Positions 44,278-57,234 of a DNA stretch of 64,000 nucleotides are shown here, in pieces. Made by a program: the position numbers and the translations under genes. The DNA is from Catonia carolina. Its lineage: Eukaryota > Arthropoda > Insecta > Hemiptera > Achilidae. The notes beneath the pieces were generated by a model, which had not been told where the DNA came from, searched no databases, and saw nothing but the letters and a program-made list of their open reading frames with translations. Within the stretch, counting starts at the first letter, position 1. Every line of letters begins with the position of its first letter. The stretch spans positions 682,001-746,000 of the forward strand of contig JAQMRL010000040.1 of NCBI GenBank assembly GCA_035578175.1. The letters run 5' to 3'.

Positions 44278-45383
44278 ATAAGGAAGAATAACCCTGCATT
44301 AAATGAACACGCAATATGACTTCTTGGGCCAACTTGTTTTCTTAAAAAAAAAAAAAATTTTGCCGCCCAGCCATGAGATGAGTCATTTCAATAAAGGGGA
44401 TTAACATATGTGTATTACTTTACCAATACAATAATGGATATAACAACGATAGCAGAAAAGAAAATCAATAAACCAAAACTTTTACAATTCCTACTTTTCA
44501 ACATTTTTTACTGCCACCATTTCGTCATTTTTATCATCTTTGATAAATACACCACATTAAATTAAAAAATCTATTTTCCACAGTTTTCTACTTTTTTTTT
44601 TTGCGTGATGTATTATTAATTACATGTAACATAACCTCTTTAATTTATAAATCACAATAAAGAATCTAAACATATTAGAACATCAGCTATTCCAAGGGAG
44701 AATAATTAAATGAATTACTAAACAAAACATAATAAATTTACACACCATTGATGATAAACAAACATCTTCATGCGTAATCCAAATTATTAGCGTATCAATA
44801 AGCAAGTTTTTACTACATCAACATTAATTAAACATAAAAGTTAACAAAAAAATTAATATAACTCATTTTTATATTATACACATAAAGAAAAAAAAATACA
44901 AAGGAAATTCACCACCATTTTCTATAACTTTTGTTCTTGTACTTTAATTTAAAACCAAACCTGACATTAAAATACAAATTTAATATCAAGTTACTAATAA
45001 AGATTTTTCTTTCAATTTCTTTTTTTTATATTTTCAAACCAAACCGAAAACATTTACCAGACAATAAATTTAAGAGGTAATTTCATTACATCAAGAAAAA
45101 CCCTCGGAAAAAAATTACAGAATGAAAATTAAAGGTTATCGATTTTAAGGGCTTCTACAAACAAAATAAACTTATAAATCTTTATAAATATAATATCCTG
45201 GAGCTTATTCAATCCTATTGTAAAAATAATAATTTTTTTCACTGACCTGTTTTACAGCGATCAGTTTTTTTTTACTTTTTTTACAAATACAACCCTACTT
45301 TCTACTAACATGTATCGGTGGATCCATTTTCATCGGAGTAAACAAAACAGATACTAAACTTTTTAAAAATTAACAGAAACAAA
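44278..45383. other. AT-rich spacer, no gene seen
   Basis: Long AT-rich stretch with homopolymer runs. No frame or repeat was recognised. Confidence 0.5.
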
Positions 45384-45700
45384 TTGTACAAACTTGTGTG
45401 CAGAATGTATGAGAATGGAGAAGTACTAACAGACTTGAAAAAAATAATTATGATTCCCATACCAAAAAAAAAATCAGGAGCGGAGAAGTGTGAGCAGTAT
45501 AGAACTATCAGTCTAACGTGCCATGCATCCAAACTAAAAAGAATTAATTATATACAGGAGAATAGAGAAATGTTAGAAAATGACCACTTTAAATTTAGAA
45601 GGGAAGAAAAACTGGAACTCAAAATGAAGCTACTTATATGATATTTCTAAGACTTGGAGAAAACATTTGACAAAATCTGGACTAGAGTAAAAAATGTTTA
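45384..45700 (+). pseudogene. RTE-like LINE reverse transcriptase, fingers fragment
   Basis: Frame with MYENGEVLTDLKKIIMIPIP, KKKSGAEKCEQYRTISLTCH and ASK, the conserved fingers segment of LINE reverse transcriptase. After the stop at ~45641 it continues as DLEKTFDKIW, the palm motif where DxxKAFDxV is expected. The YADD box and the rest are missing. Confidence 0.75.
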
Positions 45701-45890
45701 AAACCCTGAAAAGGTTTCGAATATAATAATACAAAGAAAGGAAAGTTAGCTACTTACAAAAGATGTAGGGTGTTGCAGGTAGGTAAGAAACGTCTTGCAC
45801 AAGCTAGAACAGCTTGGAAAACTGCATCAAACCATTTCTTGATTGATGACAAACAAACAATGTTGTATCATCAGTCACTCATATAAAACT

Positions 45891-46248
45891 CACGGACTTA
45901 GTATGATAGGGACGGAGCGTAAATTTGAACAGAATTCTGCACACAAGATTTATAAGTTTAAAAATCTGTGTCTAAAGAGGGGATACGGAAAAAAGAGAAA
46001 CAGAGAAAAGTGAGCTAGGCCCAACTCCCACTCCAAAGCAAAGACTGAGCTATATTTAATAAGATGCGCGCAGCTGGTATATACAACATATACAATGCAC
46101 GACCGAGAGTGTAAGGAGTGGGAGGCGACCCTAGCTCGATTTTAAAATTTATACAACCTTCTCTTTTCTCCAAGTGGCCGGAGTTGGACACAGTTTCGTT
46201 GCGTGTATTAAGATACGTACGCTACGTCCATATCATACTAAGTCCGTG
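45891..46248. mobile_element. 358-bp MITE with ~8-bp target duplication
   Basis: Ends cacggacttagtatgatagg and the complement of catatcatactaagtccgtg (about 30 bp related). The flanks ATAAAACT and GTAAAACT (45883-45890, 46249-46256) form a probable 8-bp duplication with one change, as for hAT or P-type elements. The GC-richer interior has no coding frame. Confidence 0.82.
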
Positions 46249-46256
46249 GTAAAACT

Positions 46257-46975
46257 ATACTGAAGAGTTTAAAACCGCAATAATATTGTAGAACAATCGA
46301 AACATGTCAATAAAAAGTAGAATTATACAAAAACAAATATATAATATTTTTACAAAATGATTAAAAACTTTAAAAGTTTATATTACGACACTCACCGATA
46401 ATAATTTTTAGGAAGCCCTTTTTAATAATAAAATAATGTATAATGAAATTTACAAAATAAAAAGCTAAAATTTAAGGGTGAAAATCTCCTTAGGTATATA
46501 TTTAAAAAAATAATTTTTATAATATTACAAATTTTTGAAAAATTTTTAACCTAAAATTTGAAAACAAATCAACAATAACATGTTTTATTTTAACGTACTG
46601 TATAATTAATTATCTTATAAAAAAAATAAAAAGTAATAATAAAAATACTGTTATTACAAAGAATGAAATTTTCACGATTATTACAAGATTTTTTTATATA
46701 TACATAGTAATAATACATCAAAGATAATCATTATTATCATCATTTCAAAGTTATAATATTGTACTTTCAAAAAAAAAGAAGAAAACTTACAAATAAAAAT
46801 GCATTATGTAAAATTGTTTGTACCCTACAATTACAAGCAATAGAGTTTTTTCAACACATTAATCTTCAGATTCTTACAAAGTGAAGATTATTATACCATA
46901 TCATTGATAAAAGAGTGTTGTTAACCTGCTTGCTAACTTTATTTTAGACAAAAAACTGATATTTTGTGTTATTGT
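46257..46975. other. AT-rich spacer, no gene seen
   Basis: AT-rich with no recognised feature. Confidence 0.5.
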
Positions 46976-46985
46976 ATAGATACTA

Positions 46986-47474
46986 GGTGTTCTGTGGAAG
47001 AGATCTAAGCCTTGAGCTTAAAATTCGCCTTGTGAGATGCTACGTGCTCTCAGTTCTTTTCTATGGAATGGAGGCGTGGACATTGAAAAAGGTCGACACC
47101 AAGAGGGTAGAGGCATTCGAAATGTGGACGTATCGTAGGATACTGGGAGTATCGTGGACAGAGAGAGTGACAAACGTGGAGGTTTTGAGAAGGATGCAAA
47201 AGGAGAAAGAATTGATACTAACGATTAAGAAGCGCAAATTGCAGTATTTGGGACATGTTGTGAGGGGAGATAAATACCAGTTGTTGCAACTTATTATACA
47301 GGGAAAAATAATTGGCACAAGATCCATAGGCAGAAGAAGGAATTCATGGTTGAAGAACTTAAGAGAATGGTTCAATTGCAACAACTGCCAGCTGTTTAGA
47401 TCTGCAGTATCAAGAATACGCATAGCTTTGATGATAGCCAAACTTCGGAACGAAGACGGCACCTAAAGAAGAAG
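46986..47474 (+). mobile_element. RTE-type LINE 3' end with target duplication
   Basis: 5'-truncated insertion with frame 46987-47466: SVLFYGMEAWTLKK, FEMWTYRRILGVSWTERV, KLQYLGHVVRGDKYQLLQL, and the end NEDGT. It is followed by a short (AAG)n tail. It is flanked by ATAGATACTA on both sides (46976-46985, 47475-47484). It is clearly related to 24333-25022. Only the C-terminus of ORF2 is present and it has no catalytic motif. Confidence 0.9.
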
Positions 47475-47484
47475 ATAGATACTA

Positions 47485-48530
47485 AAGTCACGAGATTGCC
47501 TTTTGCGTATGTATGGGCTGTAAGGATGGGAAGTGAAATATTTGACAGTGCTGCCAACCTCAACACAGTGAGACACTACTCGTACATTTCATTATTGTAC
47601 AGTTTCTTGATACATTTTGTAAGCTGCGGTTTATTCTGAGAAAATGTTTTCTTTATAAACCTTAAAAGAAATAAATATCACCTGTAATATTGCCAGTAGC
47701 TTAATTACACGACTAGAAATGTTTTATTTATTGTAAATTAAGAATGACTCGCCTTTTTTTACTATTGCTGTCATCGTCGTTTTCGTTATCAGTCTCTCTA
47801 GTATCGACCTAACCATTTTCTTTTTTTACCGGGTGTCAACAACAAGTTTAATAATAGTTTCTTCACGTCCTTAATTTTTTGAATTATGGAAAGAGAGACG
47901 TCACAGTAGTTAGCTCTTTTGTTAAGAGGCACAGATAGGTGTTTTTGTTTAGCTTCCACTTCAAAATATTTTATTACATTGCATTCAGCACTGTGAATAC
48001 CGCACATTTTCAAGAAGTCGACCACATTTTCAAGAAACCGACATTTGTGTTTCTGGTAACAAACACTTATATTCGTAGTTAACCTACAAAAGGTTCCACG
48101 ATATACTATATATGGTCTGGGTATAGTATAAGTTGTTATGTTTCTCGTAGTGAAATTAAAGCAGTCGCACATGCGCACTGATGCTTTTCCCCCTTTCCCC
48201 CTTTACCCCTCGTTGCAAACAAGGGCAAACTCGTGACTCGAGTGACTGTACCAAAATTTTTAAAATTTTTTGACATAACTAGGCATGAATTTTTGAACAG
48301 GGACCCCAATTCAAGTGAAGTTTGTTTAAGAATGGCTGTAACGTGGGGCATTGTACAAAGTCGCTTGCTTAACCAGTGTTGGTTAACAATTAATTAGGAA
48401 AACAAAGAATTTATCAAAATATTCAAATTTTTGACAGAGTTAACATACAGTTACTACACAAACCCTCGTTAAAGTTGACCTGTCCTTTTTCATCTGCTAC
48501 TGTTTTTAAAAGTGCGACTCTGTGACAATC
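47485..48530. other. No gene recognised; two reverse frames of unknown nature
   Basis: Minus-strand frames 47798-48178 (126 codons, Cys- and Lys-rich) and 48136-48351 (71 codons) overlap out of frame and match nothing I know. They could be a decayed transposon or chance. The rest of the stretch shows no feature. Confidence 0.35.
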
Positions 48531-48711
48531 TTTTTTTTTATTTATTTCTTTAGAGTCGCATCAAAACAGCTTGGCCATTAGCGACTACGGTGGATTATGT
48601 ATAACTTTGGGATTCGACTCGTGAAAATTTCTAGATCCTGGCCGGGAACTGAACCAGAAACCTCCGCGTGGCAGTCCAATGCGCTAACCACTATGCTACG
48701 GAGGTGGCCTG
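48531..48711 (-). mobile_element. tRNA-derived SINE, second family, reverse orientation
   Basis: T-run, tail agagtcgcatc...gccattagcgactac, degenerate B box, head complement ctacggaggtggc. It is flanked by TGTGACAATC (48521-48530, 48712-48721). Confidence 0.92.
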
Positions 48712-48721
48712 TGTGACAATC

Positions 48722-49180
48722 ATATCAGCCAGCCATTTCCAGGGTAACTTAAAACTGAGTTTAAATAAATTTTTCAAGCTCTCCTGTAAAATTTTCACAA
48801 AATGAGTTAGCAGAACACTCTTCCATCGCGCCGATGATAAGGTAATCGTTGATTATATAAACTATTATGCACCTTTCACAGTTAATTTGTATCATATCAT
48901 AACCCTTTCCACTTGTCCGCGTTCAGAAAGATAAAGAAAGACATATAATTGCCTTTTTTTCTTCCTTCAGTGTTAACGAAATCGTCTTGATACATTCAAA
49001 ATAAAAACACTACACAATGAATATTACGTATTACCGGTATATAGGCCGCGCCAAAAAATACCAGGCTTACCGTCCGTCCAGTCATATGGTGTATACTATC
49101 TAAAACTAAAACATTCCCTCATGTTTATTTCATACGACCATATAGACTCATATTCAATGTCATCCAACATTGCATCACCG
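48722..49180. other. No gene seen
   Basis: Nothing recognised before the tandem array. Confidence 0.45.
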
Positions 49181-50290
49181 GTACATTACCGTTCTATCGT
49201 CCAGTTCTTTACCATCTGACTCACGTATGTAACTCATCGCCCAACAGTAACGCCGGTGTAACACGGTGTCCATCAGTACCCGGGGCCTAATGCATCATTG
49301 TTTATGATTTTTACAAACATTATTTATATTTTCAACGACACAAAATGAAATATGTTATACTAAAAGGGTAGTAGAATGACGGTTGGTGGATGACTCGGCA
49401 TTACAATGGCAAGCCGGCGCATTACCGTTCTATCAGCTAATTCTTCAACATCTGACTCACGTATGTAACTCATCGCCCAACACAAACGCCAGTTTAACAC
49501 GGTGTCCATCAGTACCCGGGGCCTAATGCATCACTGTTTATGATTTTTACAAACATTATTTATATTTTCAACGACACAAAATTAAATAAAGTTATACTAA
49601 AAGGGTAGTAGAATGACGGCTGGTGGATGACTCGGCATTACAACGGCAAGCCGGCACATTACCGTTCTATCATCCAGTTCTTCAACATCTGACTCACGTA
49701 TGTTAACACATCGCCCGTCAGTACCCGGGGCCTAATACATTGTTGTTTATAATTTTTATAAACATTATTTATATTTTCAACGACACAAAATGAAATATGT
49801 TATACTAAAACGGTAGTAAGTAGAAGGACAGCTGGCGGATGACTCGGCATTACAAGCCGGCACATTACCGTTCTTCAACATCAGCTAGTTCTTCAACATC
49901 TGACTCACGTATGTAACTCATCGCCCAACACAAACGGCGGGGGAACACGGTGTCCATCAGTACCCGGGGGCCTAATGCATTATTTATACTTTCAACGACA
50001 CAAAATGAAATAAAGTTATACTAAAAGGGTAGTAGAATGACGGCTGGTGGATGACTCGGCATTACAACGGCAAGCCGGCACATTACCGTTCTATCATCCA
50101 GTTCTTCAACATCTGACTCACGTATGTTAACACATCGCCCGTCAGTACCCGGGGCCTAATACATTGTTGTTTATAATTTTAATAAACATTATTTATATTT
50201 TCAACGACACAAAATGAAATATGTTATACTAAAACGGTAGTAAGTAGAAGGACAGCCGGCAGATGACTCGGCATTAAAACGGCAAACTTG
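49181..50290. repeat. Tandem array, ~4.7 units of 211-236 bp with dimeric higher-order pattern
   Basis: The marker tgactcacgtatgt occurs at about 49217, 49453, 49689, 49900 and 50113, giving periods of about 236, 236, 211 and 213. Units share gtacccggggcctaat, tatattttcaacgacac and gatgactcggcatta. Units 2 and 4 resemble each other (catcgcccaacacaaacg), as do 3 and 5 (cacatcgcccgtcagtac, aaacggtagtaagtagaagg), so the array has also expanded as ~420-450-bp dimers. Confidence 0.9.
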
Positions 50291-51323
50291 AAAATTCGTG
50301 GTACGGCCTCCACTTCATACATTTAAGCAATACTACAAACGTTTTCAATGAAAAACAAGCCGACACCAAAACAAACGCATTCAGTTACTAATTAATCGAC
50401 ACTTATAGTTTCAACACTTATACAATAAATAAGCAAGTGTGACTAGATATCATTTGAAGGTATACCACTCCGTCTGGTCCATCCACGTATCATACATAAC
50501 CCCACATATTGTACACGCAAACAAATTACTTCGAGTTAAAAACAAAACACTGGCCTAACCTATCAAGAGTTGAAATTTTTGTTTACATTCAATCATTAAT
50601 GTTTAATTTGTATAATCATCTTTACAAAAGATGGTGTTAGTTTTTTTTAAAAAGTTACACAAACTTTTTAAATGTAAACAAAAAAATTAACACTTTCATT
50701 AGATACGTTTTCAAACAAGTGAAAAGGATTAAAATATATATATTTATATAATATAAATCGAACGAAATAAACAAAAACCGTTGGAATAAAAACTATATGG
50801 GGGTGGTTACATTTATCTTTTTTAAACACATTAGTAAACCACAACACTTATAAAAATAAAGAAAACAATTCACGAACCCACCACTTTTCCCCCCATGATT
50901 ATAAACATTCATTTTACGGAATTTTTTTAAAAAATTTAACTGAAAAAGTAAATCTTCTTACTTGTTGTTTTACTTAATTGCTATGAAACATGTAGTATGT
51001 AATGAGAACTTGTTTTTTAAAACAAACACGATTTGATAATGGTAAAATCGGTTACCGATTACCGAATACACTATACAATGTTACTTCTTAATTTGTATTA
51101 CCTGATGAATTCATATCTATAATTACACATCAATAATCGGACCTTTTAAAAAAAATACTGTCTGGGGAATCCCATTTGAATTTTTGGATTGTGGGGGGAG
51201 AAACAGATCGCAATGGCTATTATACCACTGGTTGGTCTACAGAGAGGTATATTTATGTCCACGTTTGCTAATTTTTGTTATAAACTAAAAACATTCGTTT
51301 TTAACTGCAGTACAAAATACAAA
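50291..51323. other. AT-rich spacer, no gene seen
   Basis: No feature recognised. Confidence 0.5.
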
Positions 51324-52222
51324 AATCTGGTGTGAAACACTCACACAACTTTCTCTTGCCAATACAAATAATTAACAATATAACCTAACATTAGTAATAA
51401 AAAAAAATAACCTCAAAAACATAACCTTATTTTAATCATGAGTGAAAGACGCAAAATGAAAATCGAACTCAGTTTGGCTTAAAAATACGGAAAATCACTC
51501 TTTCACGCTAAACTAGGCTCTGTAGAGGAAAATTCTTTAAATAAAAGTTGTAGATCTTTCAATTTTCTATTAATTTGATTATATACACTTTTGTCGTAAA
51601 ATGCATACCAAGGCCGAAATATTACAAAAATCTATTTTTCACACGTTTTCGTGAGAAAAAATCAAAAAATCGCTATTTACCGCTAAACTAAGCGTTATAC
51701 AAAAAAATGTTTGAAATAAAAGTTGTAGAATTTAAAATTCTCTACAACTTTTGTTATATACATTTTTGCTCTAAATTGCATATTAAAGCCGTAATCTTAA
51801 AAAAACAACGTTTTTACGTGAAAACAGCCTCACCCAGAATTTCAGCAAACATGACGCCTACCCTATCATGTAGAAAATAAAAAATTGAATAAACCAGGCG
51901 ATTTTTAAAAAAATCGTAGGACTAGTTTTTGAGAAAATCGCAAAAAAGTGAAAAATGACACGAATAAACTACTACTTCCGTTTGACCGATTTTGATGAAA
52001 ATGTTCGTGTCGGGTCCGGTAGTGGTATGTAACTTAAGTTTCAAGTTTCAAGTTCGTACGATGTCTCGAGATATTCTGTTCACACACAGACCAAACGCTA
52101 AAAACATGTTTTTTGGGTTCAGGGGGTCTGAAAACGTATAGATCCGGTGAAAACTCGATTTCGAAAAATTGACATGAAAACAATACTTTCCTTCCTATAT
52201 ATTCATATAGGCAAGAGAAAGT
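51324..52222 (+). mobile_element. CA-hairpin element, full copy with almost no CA run
   Basis: 899 bp with canonical ends, central palindrome and 3' hairpin. The CA stretch is only cacacaca. It belongs to the accaggcg / gtcgggtccgg subfamily. The 5' region has lost the ttagaaataaacaaaaaact block. Confidence 0.92.
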
Positions 52223-53842
52223 AAAAAATCATTAAAAACAAAATTACTCTTGCTAGTACATCATTAGTAAAAAAAATTTTTTTAGTTTATTTAGTCGCAT
52301 TGACAGCTTGATCGTTAGCAACTACCATGAATTTTAGTACTGTAACGTTTTCGTATTTATGTACTGAAATTCGTATTTACGCGGTTATACGATGTAATAG
52401 CACGTTCTTATAAAAAATTCAATAATTTATTCTGAATTTACGTACATTTTAGTACAAAAGTACACCGTTAAAGCGCTAGTACGTTAGCGTTTTATTCACT
52501 TATATTGAAAAGTAAACAGTGAGGTCATACAGATGAGTATCGTTTTTCACAAAAAAAATTTTCGTTTTTTTTAAATTCAATAACACAGTTTTGTTCATAA
52601 AGTATTATTAAAAAAAGTGTACAATAGTTTTTTCGTGTATAAAATTGTACAATAGTTCAAATAAATTGTTTAAACTTGCGAAATTCAGTGGAAAAATTCA
52701 TGTTTTTTCTAAAACAATGTGCTATGAAAAAGTGATAGTTTTATTATTTTATTAAAACAATGTAACAACTGATAATACATCGTTCAAACGTAGAAGATTT
52801 GATGTTTCCAGCCGCCGCCATGTCACAGTACCATCTCAATACCCCTTATAATGTTATTTTTACAATAATTCAAATATAGATAAAAATGGCCACCATTCTA
52901 CAAACGCTCACGTTTTTTTAACCCTAGCAATCAAAAGTGTTAATTGACTAATGGTCATTTTTATAAAACATGATCAACAACTTTACAATTCAAATGAGAT
53001 TCCCAGGTGAGTACTAACATAATTTTCTTATATATGACTACACGATTAAAATTAAAAAAATAATAATGATAATGATGAAACTAAATAACTATTAAGAGTT
53101 GATAAAACAGAATAACTGTCGAATTTAACGTACCAAAGACTAACACTTCTTGTATTAAAAGATAAAAAATTTTCTCTCGATACATTCTGAAATGCATCGT
53201 AAGTTAAAATTTTCAATTTTTATGAAAATCACAAAGTTTGAAAAACATTTCATTTAATGTTAAAAACTTAATTCCTCAACGATTTAAGGTCCTTAACTTA
53301 AGATCCTTAACGATTTTTTCACCGAAAAGTACCCCGAAATATTTCTGAAACGAATCATTTTTTGATTATGGCACTTTAAAACCGTAGGTTCGATTTTCAC
53401 GATTCTTTCAAAAATTGTTTGATTTTTTTTAATCGGTTACATGAATTATATGTTGTACAAATGATTATTTTCTCAAAAAATTGCTCTGTTAATTTCCCTG
53501 AAACTTTTACATAATATTAAATTCACATATCGAAATAAACGATCAGTTTTTACCGTGATGAAAAACTACACAACAAAAATAATCTATAAAATATTTCGGG
53601 TATAATTTCAGTACCTTCGAAGAACCTTCACAATGAAAAAACATTCAAATATCCTACCCGAAAATAATTTAATTTTATATAAAACCTGCCAATTTAACAG
53701 GATTGAAAATTTGAAGTAAATTTTGAGAAAACATGACACCAACCTTTAAATGGAAGACATGAATAAACTCTGCTACATACAATTATATTTCCACATTATC
53801 AAAACTTTAAACTTTCTCGCTTCCAAGTATTACAACAAAATA
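52223..53842. other. AT-rich spacer, no gene seen
   Basis: Apart from a short reversed piece of a SINE tail (tttagtcgcattgacagc at about 52282), nothing was recognised. Confidence 0.5.
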
Positions 53843-54567
53843 CAATACAACCTCGTTAATCCGGAAAATAAGCAAAATAAATCCTTAAATAACCAGACTT
53901 ACTGTTCATTACGATCGAAAACTATTGTTTTTTAACAAAAAAATTATATGGAATTATTTTAAAGACATTAAAAACATATAAAAATAATTTTTCACATTTT
54001 TTTAAAAGAATTGATCCACTGTCTTCCGTTTCAAACTTGTGCTGCGTTTCAATGAAGCACGGTTACGAAAACGCTTTACCATTAATAGTTCAGCTGGAAT
54101 GACATGTCCACGTTTGCGGTACATTGGAAAATGATTGAGGATCTGCAAACGCGCAAAGTTTGTTCCAAAAGTGTTGACGGAAGACCAACCTCCTGGCCCG
54201 AAACAACACCTTGGTGGTTCCCCAGCCCCCTTACAGTCATGAATTTGCTCCGTGCGAACTTATTTTATTTCCCCGACTGAAAAGAGAGCTGAAAGCATTG
54301 CGAGTCCATGGAAAACATCAGAAAGCATGTAACAAGGTTCTTAACCGACATTCCTATCGAGGAGTTTCCGGGTGTCTTCCAGGCGTGGCAGACACGTCTC
54401 CGCAAGTGTATTGATGCAGGGGGAGAGCATTTCAAAGAATTTTAAACGTCTATACCAGTACGATCAATAAATCTTCAATACAAGAAAAATACGGATTACT
54501 TTCAAAACGGACCCTGTATAAAAAACAGAAACCTACAAAACTGATCCGGATCAACGAGGTTTCACTG
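53843..54567. mobile_element. Probable pogo/Tigger MITE containing a mariner relic
   Basis: Left acaacctcgttaatccgg and right ccggatcaacgaggtttcac form imperfect inverted ends of the Tigger type. A mariner-like remnant (54110-54445) lies inside. The exact left end is uncertain. Confidence 0.5.
54110..54445 (+). pseudogene. Mariner transposase relic
   Basis: Readable pieces are AKFVPKVLTEDQ, then (after a deletion) PQPPYSHEFAPCELILFPRL, then in a shifted frame EEFPGVFQAWQTRLRKCID and a final GEHFKEF. The third catalytic box has Glu where the family has Asp at both positions (SHEFAPCE for SPDLAPCD), and the first two boxes are missing. It is old and dead. Confidence 0.75.
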
Positions 54568-54966
54568 CAAACGCTCGCAGAAGAGTGAAATCCAAAATTA
54601 CAATAACAATCTGAAACATTTGATCAAAAAATAATGTCATAAATGCTACAAAAAGTGTTTTGAGTTCAATTTTTTCCACATCCAAAACAGCTCAGCTGTT
54701 AAAACACCCTCAAAAAAAAAATACAATGAACGTTTTTTTTTAAATATACAAACCACTACTTTTCTATACCACCTCAATATACGATACATAATCTGATAAT
54801 GGATACTCTATTATAAAACCTTATGTTAATGTAAACGGATAAATCAAACTGCTGATAAATCGAGAACTTAAAAAAAAAAAAACAACAACAGTGTATTACA
54901 TGAATAAATGATGATAACGACATGCGATGATTGGTTTTTTTCCTTAACGGATTATTAAATAGTATG

Positions 54967-55234
54967 CTAGCCACTCGGCGATGAGATAACCTGCGGCAAC
55001 AGGTTCGAATTCGATTGACTTTTGGCGAGCAGCCGACGTTGTATGAGTCTCGATTCGGACGGCGGCGATAATCCAAACGGCTGGTTCGATTTCGGTTCGC
55101 CAACTTCGCCCACTTTCGCGTTTAGGTAACTGTCGACGACCGAATCGCCGGTCATGCTGAAATGCTGAAGGACGACTCTGTTGACCGCCATCGCCGATTC
55201 TGCAAACGCTGATAATTCACGTGCACTATTGTTC
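54967..55234 (-). CDS. Lk6: MAP-kinase-interacting kinase (MNK / Lk6), last coding exon
   Basis: Terminal exon encoding 89 residues. The acceptor is ...tgtcgacag followed by gaacaatagtgc on the minus strand; the first base completes the Arg codon begun in the upstream exon at 59793. The peptide starts NNSARELSAFAESAMAVNR, matching the conserved ELxxFAxEAxxxNR block after the MNK kinase domain. Further on it has GLSPPSESRLIQRR, corresponding to the LSPP-SRLARRR segment of vertebrate MNKs; the Leu-x-x-Arg-Arg element is the place of the MAPK-docking motif. The stop is TAG at 54967-54969. MNKs bind eIF4G and phosphorylate eIF4E downstream of ERK/p38 in the cytoplasm; this is known for the family, not shown here. 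I am confident of the family. Whether the protein has alternative ends cannot be seen. Confidence 0.88.
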
Positions 55235-56487
55235 CTGTCGACACAAACCACAATAAATAAATAAATAAACTCTTACCATCACGTAAAAAAATTTATTTTA
55301 CATAAATGACAAGTCAAATTTTCCGATTTAGGAATCGGGAAGTTTTTGCTATTGTACAGAATACAAGAAGTAGGCTGACAAATAGGCATTCACGTGTAAT
55401 ATTCAAGGAAAACTGTGCAAAAACCTTAACCAGGCCATTTTAATTTTTTTTTTTGCTTTTACGGTCTCATTGGACTACTTGAATCAAATTTGGAAATCTT
55501 TTTTGGTTTGGTTTTAGGATTCTTACGTTTTCCCAATAATTCTTCATATTTCGGGATCTGATCTTATCTGTACAAATCATTGACAACAGAGCTCGAGTTT
55601 TTTTCGACCCCCTTGATTACAGGGGGTCTGATACCAAATAACACAGTAATTTATAAAAATTTAAAAAAATATTATCATGTTGCCAGAAAAACAAAACACA
55701 TGGCATTTACGTAAACTCCGCCATACTTGTACGATCAGTACGGTGCAGATAATACCTCATTAGAGATTAGCAAATTCTAATTCCCCGGCTAAGACACCAA
55801 CATGGGTTAGTCCCTTAAAAATCTTATTAACCCGACAAGAACTGCGTTTTTAACAATCACGCGGACTGTCATTTTATGCCTAATAAAAACTCTTTTATTT
55901 CTTTCAGTTTCATTCATAAAAATTTATAAAAAAATTCCAATTTATTTATAAAGAATTTGTTATTAGAACCACTTTTGAACCAAATTTTTCCGTTTTCATT
56001 TACGACCAGAATAAAAAATGAAAATTAAAAAAAAATAAATATTTTCTTTTAGAAATATCAATTTATGAAAAAGTGTCACTAAATCACTAAAAAATACAAA
56101 AAAATTATGTTTAGCTACGTACATAAATAAAGGAATTCATTGTAAAAATAACAACATTTAGATATTGCAAATTTATAGACAAGTTCAAAAAAATCACTCT
56201 TTGTTCAACAAAGTGACATGTTGGATGAAAAAAATCGCATCAAAATAATGTCGTCTTCTTTTCAAGTTTTATTTACTCCTCTTCTATGAAAGTTTCTATC
56301 TCTTTTCAGCACTTTGTTTTCTGTATTATCCTTTTCTTAACATGATAGCATAAATCAAAATATGTTATCGTTTATTTTGACACTAATAATTGTAAGGTTT
56401 AAACAAGGATAGGGAAGACGAATAGTGTTACCCTTCTTTGTTCGGTTTTAGAGTCATAAAATTAGTCACCGGTACTTCTAATTTATT

Positions 56488-56936
56488 GATTTCGACCGTA
56501 ACATTTAAAGCTAACTGATGATATCATTTTCAAACAAATACCCATTTTTTGTTGAAAAGTTATGGACGAAAACGCTCAAATTTTAGTATTGGCTTGTCAA
56601 AAAAAAATCTCTTTCTTTCGCGTAACACCACGTCATCAGCTTTCATCGTACAAATATGCAAGATACATCAAATGATAGTGGAGAAAATTCTCTAATCCAA
56701 TAAAACTAAATGATTTCGACCGTAACATTTAAAGCTAACTGATGATATCATTTTCAAACAAATACCCATTTTTTTGTTGAAAAGTTATGAACGAAAACGC
56801 TCAAATTTTAGTATTGGCTTGTCAAAAAAAAATCTCTTTCTTTCGCGTAACACCACGTCATCAGCTTTCATCGTACAAATATGCAAGATACATCAAATGA
56901 TAGTGGAGAAAATTCTCTATCCAATAAAACTAAACC
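56488..56936. repeat. Tandem duplication, ~224-bp unit x2
   Basis: The unit from gatttcgaccgtaacattta to gtggagaaaattctct plus atccaataaaactaaa is present twice, starting at 56488 and 56712, with only a few differences (one T in a T-run, gga versus gaa, one extra base near the end). It lies in the Lk6 intron. The frame 56774-56956 is not coding. Confidence 0.93.
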
Positions 56937-57234
56937 CATTGGAAAATAATGAATAGTTGCGGAGAAAATTGAGTTTAACCGTTTCACTGCCAGCGAAAAA
57001 AAAAGTGACTTTCACTCTGTGCCAGCCAATAAATGAATGATCTCTTTATTTCCACTCATTACTAAACGTGTACGTTATAAAAGGTTATAAACACTCAACT
57101 AAAAGTTAATAATAATTTGGTTATGTTTACGGCAAATAAAATAACAACACATGACAACGAGCAGTGCGGTCGGTACATGACATGTGTTGCAAACAGGGAG
57201 ATAGAAAATTAATTCCCCGTTTTAGAACGATATA

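Noticed and set aside
47061..47462. Minus-strand 133-codon ORF
   Set aside because: It is the antisense shadow of the LINE frame at 46987-47466.
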